Assembly (NCBI RefSeq): GCF_009604425.1
Contig: NZ_WEGI01000008.1
Location: 1-64,000, forward strand
Length of the DNA: 64,000 nt
From: Nocardia aurantia
Lineage (GTDB): Bacteria > Actinomycetota > Actinomycetes > Mycobacteriales > Mycobacteriaceae
Direction: 5' to 3'
Below are positions 1 through 7,778 of this stretch, piece by piece; the stretch's first letter is position 1; each line of letters opens with the position of its first letter. Below the pieces are notes generated by a model. That model was not told where the DNA came from. It did not search any database and saw only the letters and a program-made list of their open reading frames with translations. The position numbers and the translations under genes are program-made.

Positions 1-60
1 ACGGTTGCGGGCCACCCGGACGACATCGTCCCGGAACTCGCGGGGGTAAGGCTTGGCCAC
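1..60 (-). mobile_element. IS3-family transposase OrfA, N-terminal fragment
   Basis: The first 20 codons of a minus-strand gene start at a GTG (60 to 58) and run off the left edge of the window. They read VAKPYPREFRDDVVRVARNR, which I recognise as the N-terminus of actinobacterial IS3-type OrfA, the helix-turn-helix subunit of a two-frame transposase. A GGAAGG ribosome-binding site lies 8 bases upstream (69-74). The terminal inverted repeat should lie between here and about position 130, but it cannot be identified without the other end of the element. The neighbouring phosphoribosyltransferase lacks its N-terminal half, which suggests the element landed in that gene. Confidence 0.7.
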
Positions 61-101
61 AGCGACATCCTTCCAGCCCGCCCGAAGGCAAGCCAACTCG
101 G

Positions 102-455
102 TTGTCACCTATACCTGCAGCAGTCCCGATCGTCCTGACCTCCGCTCAGGTTCCTCCTGCCGAGCGCCGCAAGACTCATCCGGACCACTTTGTTCTAGCC
201 GACCCACATTCTGTAGCTGGACGTCATATTGTCGTGTTCGATGACACATGGGTGCAGGGCGGACACGCGCAATCCGCTGCGGCAGCTCTGCTCCGGGCGG
301 GTGCGGCGGAGGTGACCGTAGTCGTTCTGGCCCGCCGCGTCGATCCCGAATTTCGAGCTGACGTTCTGCAGAACGCGCTCAGCCGCATGTTCGCGACGCG
401 CGAGTACAGCCTGGACATCTGTCCCATCACTGGTGGCAACTGCCCAGGGGGCTGA
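102..455 (+). pseudogene. phosphoribosyltransferase remnant, C-terminal half
   Basis: 117 residues are readable from a TTG. The core VVFDDTWVQGGHAQSAA is a type I phosphoribosyltransferase PRPP-binding loop followed by a helix and the strand VTVVVLARRVDP. The tail carries a Cys pair (CPITGGNC). Full-length actinobacterial relatives are roughly 200 residues and have an N-terminal half that is absent here. No ribosome-binding site precedes the TTG, and an IS3-type transposase begins 40 bases upstream on the other strand. I therefore read it as a gene cut by the IS element rather than a functional short enzyme. The substrate of this family is not known to me. Confidence 0.6.
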
Positions 456-743
456 TCGACAGCCCATCCCCGTGCAAGGGCGCACTCGAATCGCAGACGA
501 CAGCCGATTGCGCACGCGCGGTTACGGTGCCTGGCGAGCGTGCAGCTCGAGTTGGTAGGGAGAGTACATACCGAGGTTCGTGGAGGATATCTCGTAGGGT
601 GGTCCAGGACGCCTTCGGGCCGCCCCCAATCTTGTTGTGGCCTGGCCCTTCGTGCCTGGCCGAAGTCCGATCCTTCGGCGGTCGGATACGTTGATCTTCC
701 AGGTGACTTCGATCACCGATGTTCGTAGACAGTGAGGTCCCCT
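456..743. other. gap with no convincing gene
   Basis: Short open frames here have no ribosome-binding site and no recognisable product. The composition is less GC-rich than the flanking genes. A small perfect inverted repeat, GGTGACTTCGATCACC (702-717), lies 26 bases before the start of the VOC gene and could be an operator or simply a chance palindrome. Nothing else is seen. Confidence 0.5.
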
Positions 744-1346
744 ATGGTTTCCGTGCTGCCGGGTGTGCTGGTTCCGCCGCTGTTCGAGCAGTCATGGCCG
801 GAGGGGAAGTCCCGGTTCATTCAGCTCGGGCATGTGGTGGACGATGTGGTTGTGGCTGCCGAGCGGTGGGTGGCGGCGTTCGGGGTCGGGCCGTTCCATG
901 TGTTGCCGGCGGTCGGGCAGCGGGCGCGGTACGGGGAGGGGGAGCAAGTGATTCGGTTGCAGGTGGCGGTGGCGCAGGCGGGGCCGGTGCAGATCGAGTT
1001 GATTCAGCAGCATTGTGAGACGCCGAGCATTTTTTGGGAGTGGAGCCGGGGCGGGACTTTTGCGTTTCATCAGATTGCTACGGTGACAAGCGATTACGAC
1101 GGTAAGGTGGCCGGGTTGCGAAAGCTCGGGTATTCGGTGGTGGCCGAGAGTCTGGCCGGCAGTTTCCGGGTGGCCTATGTGGATACCGCAGCGGAGTTCG
1201 GCTTCTATGCCGAGATCGTGGAGAGCACACCGCGGTTTCTCGAGCAGGTGCGGGCGACTTCCGAGACCTGTGCGGGGTGGGACGGAAGCGATCCGGTGCG
1301 GTTGCTGACCCGGGGCGGGTACCGGGTTCCGGAGGAGCGGCGATGA
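744..1346 (+). CDS. VOC (glyoxalase-fold) family protein
   Basis: This 200-residue protein has the two beta-alpha-beta-beta-beta modules of the vicinal oxygen chelate superfamily. One starts at GHVVDDVVVAAERW and the other at FAFHQIATV, ending in FYAEIVE; the His of each module and the final Glu are candidate metal ligands. The family covers glyoxalases, epimerases and ring-cleavage dioxygenases, so the reaction cannot be named. I chose ATG 744 over the in-frame GTG at 732 because GAGG (734-737) is well spaced before it. The gene overlaps tesB by ATGA and is probably co-transcribed and translationally coupled, suggesting a role in lipid or CoA-thioester catabolism. Confidence 0.75.
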   Translation: MVSVLPGVLVPPLFEQSWPEGKSRFIQLGHVVDDVVVAAERWVAAFGVGPFHVLPAVGQRARYGEGEQVIRLQVAVAQAGPVQIELIQQHCETPSIFWEWSRGGTFAFHQIATVTSDYDGKVAGLRKLGYSVVAESLAGSFRVAYVDTAAEFGFYAEIVESTPRFLEQVRATSETCAGWDGSDPVRLLTRGGYRVPEERR

Positions 1347-2269
1347 CGGCGACTCGGCTCGAACCGGCGGAGCCGCTGCGGGGGTCCGGGGTGGCGTTGG
1401 AACGGGCGATTCTGGACTCGCTGGACGATCTGGAAGGGGCGCTGCGACTGGAGACGTTGGGGGAGAACGAGTTCCGGGCGGGCAATGAACACAGTCGGTT
1501 CGGGCGGGCCTTCGGTGGGCAGTTGCTGGCTCAGGCGATGCTCGCGGCCGCGAGCACCGTCGACGGACAGTTGCCGCATTCTCTGCATGCCTATTTCGTG
1601 CGGAGTGGGGATCCGGAGGTGCCTCTGCATCTTTCCGTCGAGCGCACCCGGGACGGGCGGTCGATGTCGACTCGGCAGGTGACCGTGCGGCAGGCGGGGC
1701 GCGAGATACTCACCGCGATCGCGTCTTTCCATGCGAATCCGGCGGAACCCGAACTGTTCGAGGCGCCTTCGGGGGAAGTGCGGCCGGAGGAGCTGCCGCT
1801 GTTGCAGCAGTGGGTGGCGTACGCGCCGGAGGCGATGCGGCCGACCGCGCGGAAGTGGATCGATATGCCGCCGCCGGTGGAGATGCGGATCGGGGAGGCG
1901 CCCACTTTCGTTGTGCCGGGGCGGGATTCGGGTGTACGTGCGCACTGGATGCGGTTGCCGCGGGGGATCGGGGATCGGCCGGTGGCGCATATCGCGATGC
2001 TCGCGTACGCCAGTGATTATCTGTTGCTGGACATGGCTTTCCGGAATCATCCGGAGCCGGTGGATCATCGTGGATTCGTGGGTCTGAGCTTGGATCATTC
2101 GATCTGGGTGCATCGTGCGGTGCGGTTCGACGAGTGGCATCGGTACACGCAGCGGATCGGGGCGGTGTCGGGGCATCGGGCGCTGGTGCACGGGACGTTG
2201 CACGATCTCGCGGGGCATCTGGTGGCGAGTACCGCGCAGGAGGTGCTGGTCCGGCCGGTTCCGCGCTGA
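1343..2269 (+). CDS. tesB: acyl-CoA thioesterase II
   Basis: 308 residues with the double hotdog fold of TesB, which hydrolyses medium- and long-chain acyl-CoA to free acid and CoA in the cytoplasm. The N-terminal hotdog includes FGGQLLAQAM and HSLHAYFVRSGDP. The C-terminal one carries the family triad positions: Asp in DYLLLDMAF, the Ser region of SLDHSIWVH, and Gln in STAQEVLVRP. The length matches the family (about 290-310). ATG 1343 is preceded by GGAGG and overlaps the VOC stop (ATGA), so the two form one operon. Which acyl-CoA is used is not visible. Confidence 0.88.
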   Translation: MTATRLEPAEPLRGSGVALERAILDSLDDLEGALRLETLGENEFRAGNEHSRFGRAFGGQLLAQAMLAAASTVDGQLPHSLHAYFVRSGDPEVPLHLSVERTRDGRSMSTRQVTVRQAGREILTAIASFHANPAEPELFEAPSGEVRPEELPLLQQWVAYAPEAMRPTARKWIDMPPPVEMRIGEAPTFVVPGRDSGVRAHWMRLPRGIGDRPVAHIAMLAYASDYLLLDMAFRNHPEPVDHRGFVGLSLDHSIWVHRAVRFDEWHRYTQRIGAVSGHRALVHGTLHDLAGHLVASTAQEVLVRPVPR

Positions 2270-2293
2270 TCCGGCCGTTTCGGCCTGTGCTCG

Positions 2294-2312
2294 ACCAAGC
2301 GCTTGCTACATT
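2294..2312 (+). promoter_or_regulatory. KstR2-like operator abutting a leaderless promoter
   Basis: ACCAAGCGCTTGCT (2294-2307) matches every fixed position of the published mycobacterial KstR2 consensus AnCAAGnnCTTGnT. It is directly joined to a -10 box TACATT (2307-2312) that lies 6 bases before the ATG at 2319. A TetR-family repressor bound here would block the promoter. KstR2 controls cholesterol C/D-ring catabolism in mycobacteria. Other TetR repressors use similar CAAG-CTTG palindromes, so the identity of the regulator is inferred. Confidence 0.6.
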
Positions 2313-2318
2313 CGATCG

Positions 2319-3398
2319 ATGATCCCCACGGTCGTCTGGGGCACCGGCAATGTCGGCCGGGCCGCCATCCGTGCGGTGGCCGCGCATCCGGCGTTGTCGC
2401 TGGCCGCCGTGCTCGTGCACGATCCCCTCAAGGTCGGGCGGGACGCGGGCGAATTGGCCGATGCGGGAACCGCATTGGGTGTCGCGGCGACCGACGACGT
2501 CGAGGCCGTGCTGCGGTCGGGACCGGGCGCGGTGGTGTACGCGGCCTCCGGGGATATTCGGCCGGACGCGGCGCTGGGCGATGTGATCACGGCGATCCGG
2601 GCCGGGGCCGTGGTGGTGACGCCCGCGCTGTACGCGTTCTATGACCATCGCAGCGCTCCGGACGAGGATCGGGAGCGGGTGCTGGCGGCGATCGCGGCCG
2701 GGGGTGGGTCGTTGTTCGTGTCGGGGGTGGATCCGGGGTGGGGCAACGATGTGCTGCCGTTGCTGATGAGCGGGCTGGGCGGGGCGATCGATGTCGTCCG
2801 GTGTCAGGAGATCTTCGACTACACCACCTACGACCAGCCGGGTTCCGTGCGGTATCTGGTCGGGATGGGGCAGCCGCTGGAGTACGAACCGCCGATGCTG
2901 GCGGCCGGCGTGCCGACCATGGTGTGGGGCGGGCAGATTCGGCTGCTGGCCCGGGCGCTCGGGGCGCCGCTGGACGAGATTCGGGAGACGTTGCAGCGGC
3001 GGGTTCTGGAGCGCACCGTCGTGACCGAGCGGATGGGTGAATTCGCTTCCGGCACACAGGGAGCCGTGCGATTCGAGGTGCAGGGGATCGTCGACGGCGT
3101 GCCGCGGCTGGTGATCGAGCATGTCACGCGGATCGATCCGGCGTGCGCGCCGGACTGGCCGTCGCCGCCGGACGGCGACGGCGCGCACCGGGTGATCATC
3201 GAGGGCCGGCCGCGCATCGAGGTGACCGTGGCCGCCACCGACGAGGGCGGCAACCGCTCCGCGGGCGGAAACGCCACGGCGGTGGGACGTCTCGTGGGTG
3301 CGATCGACTGGCTGGTGGAGGCCGAGCCCGGCCTCTACGACGCGCTGGACGTTCCGGTGCGACCACCGGCCGGGCTGTTCGGAAGGAGCAGGACATGA
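2319..3398 (+). CDS. NAD(P)-dependent dehydrogenase, dihydrodipicolinate-reductase-like
   Basis: 359 residues. The N-terminus VVWGTGNVGRAAIRAV is a Rossmann dinucleotide-binding loop, and the overall layout resembles the actinobacterial family annotated as dihydrodipicolinate reductase or diaminopentanoate/amine dehydrogenase. DapB-specific signatures are not obvious, so lysine biosynthesis is unlikely. ATG 2319 is a leaderless-type start (TACATT six bases upstream) and a KstR2-like palindrome overlaps that promoter. The stop overlaps the next gene (ATGA). Partnership with a carboxymuconolactone decarboxylase-type protein and the operator suggest a catabolic, possibly steroid-linked, role. 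Confidence 0.7.
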   Translation: MIPTVVWGTGNVGRAAIRAVAAHPALSLAAVLVHDPLKVGRDAGELADAGTALGVAATDDVEAVLRSGPGAVVYAASGDIRPDAALGDVITAIRAGAVVVTPALYAFYDHRSAPDEDRERVLAAIAAGGGSLFVSGVDPGWGNDVLPLLMSGLGGAIDVVRCQEIFDYTTYDQPGSVRYLVGMGQPLEYEPPMLAAGVPTMVWGGQIRLLARALGAPLDEIRETLQRRVLERTVVTERMGEFASGTQGAVRFEVQGIVDGVPRLVIEHVTRIDPACAPDWPSPPDGDGAHRVIIEGRPRIEVTVAATDEGGNRSAGGNATAVGRLVGAIDWLVEAEPGLYDALDVPVRPPAGLFGRSRT

Positions 3399-3892
3399 AC
3401 ATCGACGTGCCGGTGGGTCGCGATCCGATCGACTATGTCTGGGGCGAGATGGTGCCCGGGATCGGGCCCGCCGCAGGCAAATTCGCGATGGCCGTCTACG
3501 CGCACAGCACGCTGGGACTGCGCGAGTTCGAGGCCGCGCGGCTGCGCATCGCACAGATCAACGGGTGCCTGTTCTGCCAGGACTGGCGGACCGACCGGAA
3601 CGGGGTGAAGGTCGAAGCGGAATTCGCCGACGCGGTGACCGATTGGCGCACAACGGATCTCTTCGACGACCGGACCCGGCTGGCGGCCGAGTACGCCGAG
3701 CGGTACGCCCTCGACCACCACGGCATCGATGATGAGTTCTGGGATCGGTTCCTGGCGAACTACTCCCAGCGGGAGGCCGTGGAACTCACCATGTGCCTGG
3801 GCTCGTGGCTCGGCTTCGGCCGGCTCAACCGGGTCTTCGGACTGGACGAGGTGTGTGTGCTGCCGAGCCATCTGCAGGCCCGCGACACCTGA
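3395..3892 (+). CDS. carboxymuconolactone decarboxylase / AhpD-like protein
   Basis: 165 residues of the all-helical CMD fold. The CxxC pair Cys58-Cys61 in NGCLFCQDW is the AhpD-type redox centre, found in alkylhydroperoxidase-like proteins rather than true lactone decarboxylases. ATG 3395 follows GGAAGGAG and overlaps the dehydrogenase stop by ATGA, so expression is coupled. The likely role is peroxide or disulphide handling, or an accessory step in the same catabolic pathway; no substrate can be named. Confidence 0.8.
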   Translation: MNIDVPVGRDPIDYVWGEMVPGIGPAAGKFAMAVYAHSTLGLREFEAARLRIAQINGCLFCQDWRTDRNGVKVEAEFADAVTDWRTTDLFDDRTRLAAEYAERYALDHHGIDDEFWDRFLANYSQREAVELTMCLGSWLGFGRLNRVFGLDEVCVLPSHLQARDT

Positions 3893-3949
3893 CCCGGCGC
3901 CCGGGATCGCCGGCGGGAATCTGTCGGTACTCCCTGGCAGGATCCGGGT

Positions 3950-4285
3950 ATGAGTCTGAGCGGGGACGATGTCCGGCGGCTGGTGTCGGAGCTGCCGGAG
4001 ACGGTGGAGCAGTTCGCCTGGGGGATGCCGATCTTCCGGGTGGCGGGGAAGCTGTTCCTCACGTTGCCGGAGGGGGAGACGTCGATGGCGGTGCGGTGCC
4101 CGATCGTCGATCGGGACGAGTTGGTGCTCGCGGAACCGGAGAAGTTCTGGATCGCGCCGCACGAGGCGTGGAATGCCTGGGTTCGGGTTCGGTTGGCCGC
4201 GTTGGAGGATCGGGGCGAGTTGCGGGACATCGTGGTGGATTCGTGGCGGCAGGCGGCGCCTCGGCAACTCGTGGAGGGGGAGTAG
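3950..4285 (+). CDS. MmcQ/YjbR family DNA-binding-like protein
   Basis: 111 residues with the compact YjbR (CyaY-like) fold: a Leu-rich first helix, then WGMPIFRVAGKLFLTL and a terminal helix. Family members are small cytoplasmic proteins annotated as DNA-binding, with little functional proof. The start is set by a leaderless-type -10 box CAGGAT (3938-3943) six bases before the ATG. It stands alone, 57 bases after the AhpD-like gene, and ends before a strong bidirectional hairpin. Confidence 0.75.
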   Translation: MSLSGDDVRRLVSELPETVEQFAWGMPIFRVAGKLFLTLPEGETSMAVRCPIVDRDELVLAEPEKFWIAPHEAWNAWVRVRLAALEDRGELRDIVVDSWRQAAPRQLVEGE

Positions 4286-4298
4286 GGGTCAGGGTTTT

Positions 4299-4363
4299 GG
4301 CGGGGAACCCGGGATCGGCCGATGAGAGGACGGGTATCGGCGCCGTCTCCCGGGTTCCCCGCC
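4299..4363. terminator. bidirectional terminator hairpin
   Basis: A perfect 16-bp stem (4299-4314 with 4348-4363) encloses a 33-base loop between the convergent ends of the YjbR-like and TauD-like genes. There is no U-tract, which is common for actinobacterial terminators. It can serve both strands. Confidence 0.75.
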
Positions 4364-4404
4364 GCGACCGCGGGACGGGCGCGGTCGGGTGGTCGCGACG
4401 GCGC

Positions 4405-5364
4405 TCAGGCCGCCGCGGAACCTGCTTCCTCGACGATCGAGTAGTCGGTGGCGTCGCCGGCGAGAATTCTGCTCGGCACGCCGTCGATGCCGACCGGGAT
4501 GTCGCCGGCCAGGGTGATCCGGGTCAGCTTGCGGTGCTCGCTCGCGTCGTAGTCGTCGATCGCGTAGTGCTGGGTGGAGCGGTTGTCCCAGATCGCCACG
4601 TCGCCCAGCTCCCAGTTCCAGCGGGTGGTGTGCTCGAGGCGGATCACCCGGTCCTGGAACAGCTTGTACAGCGTCTGCGATTCGGTGCTGGACAGGCCGA
4701 CGAAATCGGCGACGAAATGGCCGAGCAGCAGCGCGCGCTCGCCGGTCTCCGGATGCACCCGGACCACGGGATGTTCGGTCTCGTAATTGGTGGAGACGAA
4801 CTCCTCCCGATACGCTTTCACGTTCTGTGCCACCTCGTCCGACACGGCCTGCAGGCGCTGCTCGACCGCGTGCTGCGCGGCGTAGTCGTACCGGTTGGTG
4901 TGCCGGGCGCGCAGCGATTCGGCCAGCCGCTTCAGCGGTTCCGGCAGCGCGTTGTACGCCGCCACGGTCGAGGCCCAGGTGGTCGATCCGCCGTAGCCGG
5001 GCAGTTCGACCGCGCGCAGGATCGAGGCCTTCGGCGGACGGTCGACGAAGGTGACATCGGCGTGCCAGCTGTTGGCGCGGCCGTGGTGGGAGTCGATCGC
5101 CAGGGTCTTCACGCCGTGCGACTTCACCGTGGGATGCGGCGTGGTGGGCGTGCCGAGCAACTGCGCGAACTCGTGCTGGCCGTCCTCGGTCAGGTGCCGC
5201 TGGCCGCGGAAGAAGATCACCTTGTGCTCGTTGAGCGCGGCGCGGATGCGCTCGACCGTCTCCGGCTGCAGATCGCCCCCGAGCCGGACTCCCTCGATGC
5301 GAGCGCCGATGTGCTTGCCGAGTTTGACGACCTCGAACGGTTCGGTGGCGGATTCGACGGACAT
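4405..5364 (-). CDS. Fe(II)/2-oxoglutarate-dependent dioxygenase, TauD/Rv3406-type
   Basis: 319 residues of the TauD/TfdA family. The facial triad is visible: His101 and Asp103 in SWHADVTF and His266 in RSTQHYAIDDY; Arg282 should bind 2-oxoglutarate. The sequence is close to mycobacterial Rv3406, a sulfate-ester dioxygenase that releases sulfate from alkyl sulfates, so sulfur scavenging from organosulfates is the best guess. ATG 5364 is chosen because GGAAAGGA precedes it; the open frame continues upstream only by chance. It is divergent from the lipoprotein/ABC transporter operon, with a structured region between. Confidence 0.85.
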   Translation of the reverse strand: MSVESATEPFEVVKLGKHIGARIEGVRLGGDLQPETVERIRAALNEHKVIFFRGQRHLTEDGQHEFAQLLGTPTTPHPTVKSHGVKTLAIDSHHGRANSWHADVTFVDRPPKASILRAVELPGYGGSTTWASTVAAYNALPEPLKRLAESLRARHTNRYDYAAQHAVEQRLQAVSDEVAQNVKAYREEFVSTNYETEHPVVRVHPETGERALLLGHFVADFVGLSSTESQTLYKLFQDRVIRLEHTTRWNWELGDVAIWDNRSTQHYAIDDYDASEHRKLTRITLAGDIPVGIDGVPSRILAGDATDYSIVEEAGSAAA

Positions 5365-5493
5365 GGGCGTCCTTTCCTCGACGGGTAGTGCCGCCGTCGA
5401 GCACACCACCGGGCGGCGGCCGCGGGCCAGGATTACCGTCAGCGGGATCGAAACCAGGGGGTGCGTCGCCACGGATCGGTGCACACAGCCTTC

Positions 5494-5545
5494 ACCAGGG
5501 GATACGAGGCTCGCCGGGCGAGGCCCGGCAACGTTCTGGTAATCC
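5494..5545 (+). promoter_or_regulatory. candidate structured leader RNA
   Basis: ACCAG (5494-5498) can pair with CTGGT (5536-5540) and encloses a GCCGGGC/GCCCGGC hairpin (5513-5519, 5523-5529) followed by GGCAAC. GGAT (5500-5503) could pair with ATCC (5542-5545) to form a pseudoknot. This lies about 105 bases before the lipoprotein gene. GGCAAC next to a GC stem recalls SAM-I/SAM-IV superfamily aptamers, but the full consensus is not present. Treat it as a candidate leader only. Confidence 0.3.
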
Positions 5546-5574
5546 GAAGGGAGGCGGTGGCGAATTTCGATCAG

Positions 5575-5584
5575 ACCGATCGGT
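5575..5584. promoter_or_regulatory. palindrome ACCGATCGGT in divergent promoter region
   Basis: A perfect 10-bp palindrome lies 66 bases before the lipoprotein start and 211 bases before the dioxygenase start. It could be the operator of a regulator controlling the divergent pair; no known regulator is assigned. Confidence 0.3.
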
Positions 5585-5649
5585 GTTATTTTCGTCAGCG
5601 GCAACCCTGGATCCGGCCCGCCGGATCCCTCTCGGCCTGAGGACGACGC

Positions 5650-6735
5650 ATGATGTTCAAGCGCGTAGGCGCGATTCTGGCCGCGACGACAGCTCTGTTC
5701 GCCGCGGCCTGCTCGGTGAATACCGGAAGTACCGGCGGAAACGGCGACTCCGGTGGATCCATCACGGTGACCGCCTTCGCCGGCGCGTGGAGCGAGGCGT
5801 TCAAATCCGCCTTCGTCGAGCCGTTCGAGAAGGACACCGGCATCAAGGTCAACCTGGTGCTGGGCGCGGACGCCGACTGGCTGACCAAACTGCGGGCCGC
5901 GGGCGGGAAGAATCCGCCGTTCGACCTCGTCGCCTTCACCTCGGAATCGGTGCGCGCGGCGGTCGGCGGCAACCTGCTGCAACCGCTGGACACCGGGAAG
6001 ATCCCCGCGTGGAATCAGTTGTCCAACACGCTGATCCAGCAGTCCGTGGTCGACGGCAAGGCGTACGGCGCCCCGCTGACCACCGGATCCCTGGGCTGGC
6101 TGTACCGCACGGACAAGATCACCACCGCGCCGGCGGACTGGAAGGACGTCTTCGACCCGGCCTACTGCGGGCATATCGCGCTGGCCCCGCTGACCTACAA
6201 CGCCGGCATGCAGTTCTTCTCGGCGCTGGTGCACAGCGAGGGCGGCACGCTGGCCGATCCGGCCGCCGTCGACAAGGCGTTCGCCGAGCTGGCGAAGCTG
6301 AAGGGCTGCGTGTCCTCCTTCCCGGCAGACGCCGGCAGCGTCGCCACCGCCGTGCAGAACGGCGACGCCTGGCTGGTGCCCTACTGGGACGGCCGCGCGC
6401 TGGCCATGTCGAAGGCCGGTCAGCCGATCGGGTTCAGCTATCCGACCTCGGGCGCTGTCGGCGCGCTGACCTCGTACTATGTGCCGGCCGGGACCACACA
6501 CAGCGATCAGGTGTACAAGTTCCTGAACTACCTGACCGCAGCGGTTCATCAGAAGCCGTTCGCGGAGGCCACGTTCTACGGCGCGGGCAACAACACCATC
6601 GCCTACAACGCCGACTTCGAGGCCAAGATCAAGCACGGTGAGGACGTGTACAAGACCTTCACCTGGGTCGACTACAACACGGCCACGCCGAACCTGAACC
6701 GCTGGCAGCAGCGATGGAACCAGATCTTCGGGTGA
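5650..6735 (+). CDS. ABC transporter substrate-binding lipoprotein (PotD/spermidine-putrescine-type)
   Basis: 361 residues. An N-terminal signal ends in the lipobox LFAAAC, so Cys21 should be lipidated and the protein anchored outside the membrane. The mature part begins with a Ser/Gly linker and then ITVTAFAGAWSEAFKSAF, the polyamine/opine-type periplasmic binding fold. RBS GAGGACG precedes ATG 5650; the next codon is also ATG and could be used. The GTGA overlap with the ATPase gene and the hydantoinase genes downstream suggest that it captures an amide or amino-acid-like compound rather than a polyamine. Confidence 0.85.
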   Translation: MMFKRVGAILAATTALFAAACSVNTGSTGGNGDSGGSITVTAFAGAWSEAFKSAFVEPFEKDTGIKVNLVLGADADWLTKLRAAGGKNPPFDLVAFTSESVRAAVGGNLLQPLDTGKIPAWNQLSNTLIQQSVVDGKAYGAPLTTGSLGWLYRTDKITTAPADWKDVFDPAYCGHIALAPLTYNAGMQFFSALVHSEGGTLADPAAVDKAFAELAKLKGCVSSFPADAGSVATAVQNGDAWLVPYWDGRALAMSKAGQPIGFSYPTSGAVGALTSYYVPAGTTHSDQVYKFLNYLTAAVHQKPFAEATFYGAGNNTIAYNADFEAKIKHGEDVYKTFTWVDYNTATPNLNRWQQRWNQIFG

Positions 6736-7778
6736 GCGAGCACCACGAAGCACCGCGGGCCGGCGATCATCTCGAGATCGCCGGCCTGACGGCCGGTTAC
6801 GACGGGCACGGGGTACTGGATGTGGACCGGCTGACCGTGGCGCGCGGTGAGTTCCTGTCCGTGCTCGGGCCCAGCGGTTGCGGTAAGACCACACTGCTCA
6901 ACACGCTGGCCGGCTTCGTCCGGCCGGATTCCGGCACGATCCGGCTGGCGGGCGCGGACCTGACCGAGGTGCCGCCGCATCTGCGCGGGCTGGGGCTGGT
7001 GTTCCAGAACTACGCGCTGTTCCCGCACCTGAGCGTCGCCGACAACGTCGCCTACGGGCTGAAGGCGCGGCGGATCCCGAAAGCCGAACGCGCGCAACGG
7101 GTGGAGGAGGCGCTGCGGCTGGTCGACCTCGCCGGGTATGCGGATCGGCGGCCGCGGCAGCTGTCCGGCGGGCAGCAGCAACGGGTGGCCGTCGCGCGGG
7201 CGCTGGCGATCCGGCCGGAACTGGTGCTGCTCGACGAGCCGCTGTCGAACCTCGACGCGAAACTGCGCCGGGAGATGCGGGTCGAGCTGCGCGCGCTACA
7301 GCAGCGGCTGGGCATCACGATGGTGTTCGTCACGCACGACCAGGAGGAGGCGCTGTCGCTGTCCGACCGGATCGCGGTGATGAACGCGGGACGGGTGGAA
7401 CAGGTCGGCACGCCCGAGACGGTGTACCAGGCGCCCGCGACCCGGTTCGTGGCCGAATTCCTCGGCGCCGCAAACATACTCGACGGTCGCGCGAGCGACG
7501 GGATGCTGACCGTCGGCGCGGTGCGGATTCCCTGGCACGGGGATCGCGGCGGCGCGGTGACCGTCGCGGTGCGACCCGAACGGGTCAGGCTCGGCGCGGC
7601 CGCCGGGTCGTGGCCGGAGGCGACCGTGCGGGTGCGCTCTTTCCTCGGCGACGGCTGGCAGCTCGAACTCGAACTGGCCGGCGGACTGTCGCTGTCGGCG
7701 CGCGCGGAACACGCTCCGGCGGTGGGTGATTCGGTCACCGTGAGCTGGGAGGACGACGATGTCATCGTCCTCGGGTGA
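6732..7778 (+). CDS. ABC transporter ATP-binding protein (PotA-like)
   Basis: 348 residues. Walker A GPSGCGKTT, Q-loop VFQNYALFPH, signature LSGGQQQRVAVARAL, Walker B LVLLDEPLSNLD and switch His VTHDQEEAL are all intact, followed by a C-terminal TOBE-like regulatory domain (VAVRPERVRLG). It energises the importer formed with the two downstream permeases. I chose the GTG at 6732, which overlaps the lipoprotein stop (GTGA); an ATG at 6714 inside the preceding gene is possible. The 3' end overlaps the first permease gene by 20 bases. Confidence 0.85.
   Translation: MSEHHEAPRAGDHLEIAGLTAGYDGHGVLDVDRLTVARGEFLSVLGPSGCGKTTLLNTLAGFVRPDSGTIRLAGADLTEVPPHLRGLGLVFQNYALFPHLSVADNVAYGLKARRIPKAERAQRVEEALRLVDLAGYADRRPRQLSGGQQQRVAVARALAIRPELVLLDEPLSNLDAKLRREMRVELRALQQRLGITMVFVTHDQEEALSLSDRIAVMNAGRVEQVGTPETVYQAPATRFVAEFLGAANILDGRASDGMLTVGAVRIPWHGDRGGAVTVAVRPERVRLGAAAGSWPEATVRVRSFLGDGWQLELELAGGLSLSARAEHAPAVGDSVTVSWEDDDVIVLG

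Noticed and set aside
4405..6894. 829-codon open frame on the minus strand across the dioxygenase and the lipoprotein gene
   Set aside because: Only its C-terminal 319 codons are conserved; the rest is antisense to the lipoprotein and is kept open by high GC content.
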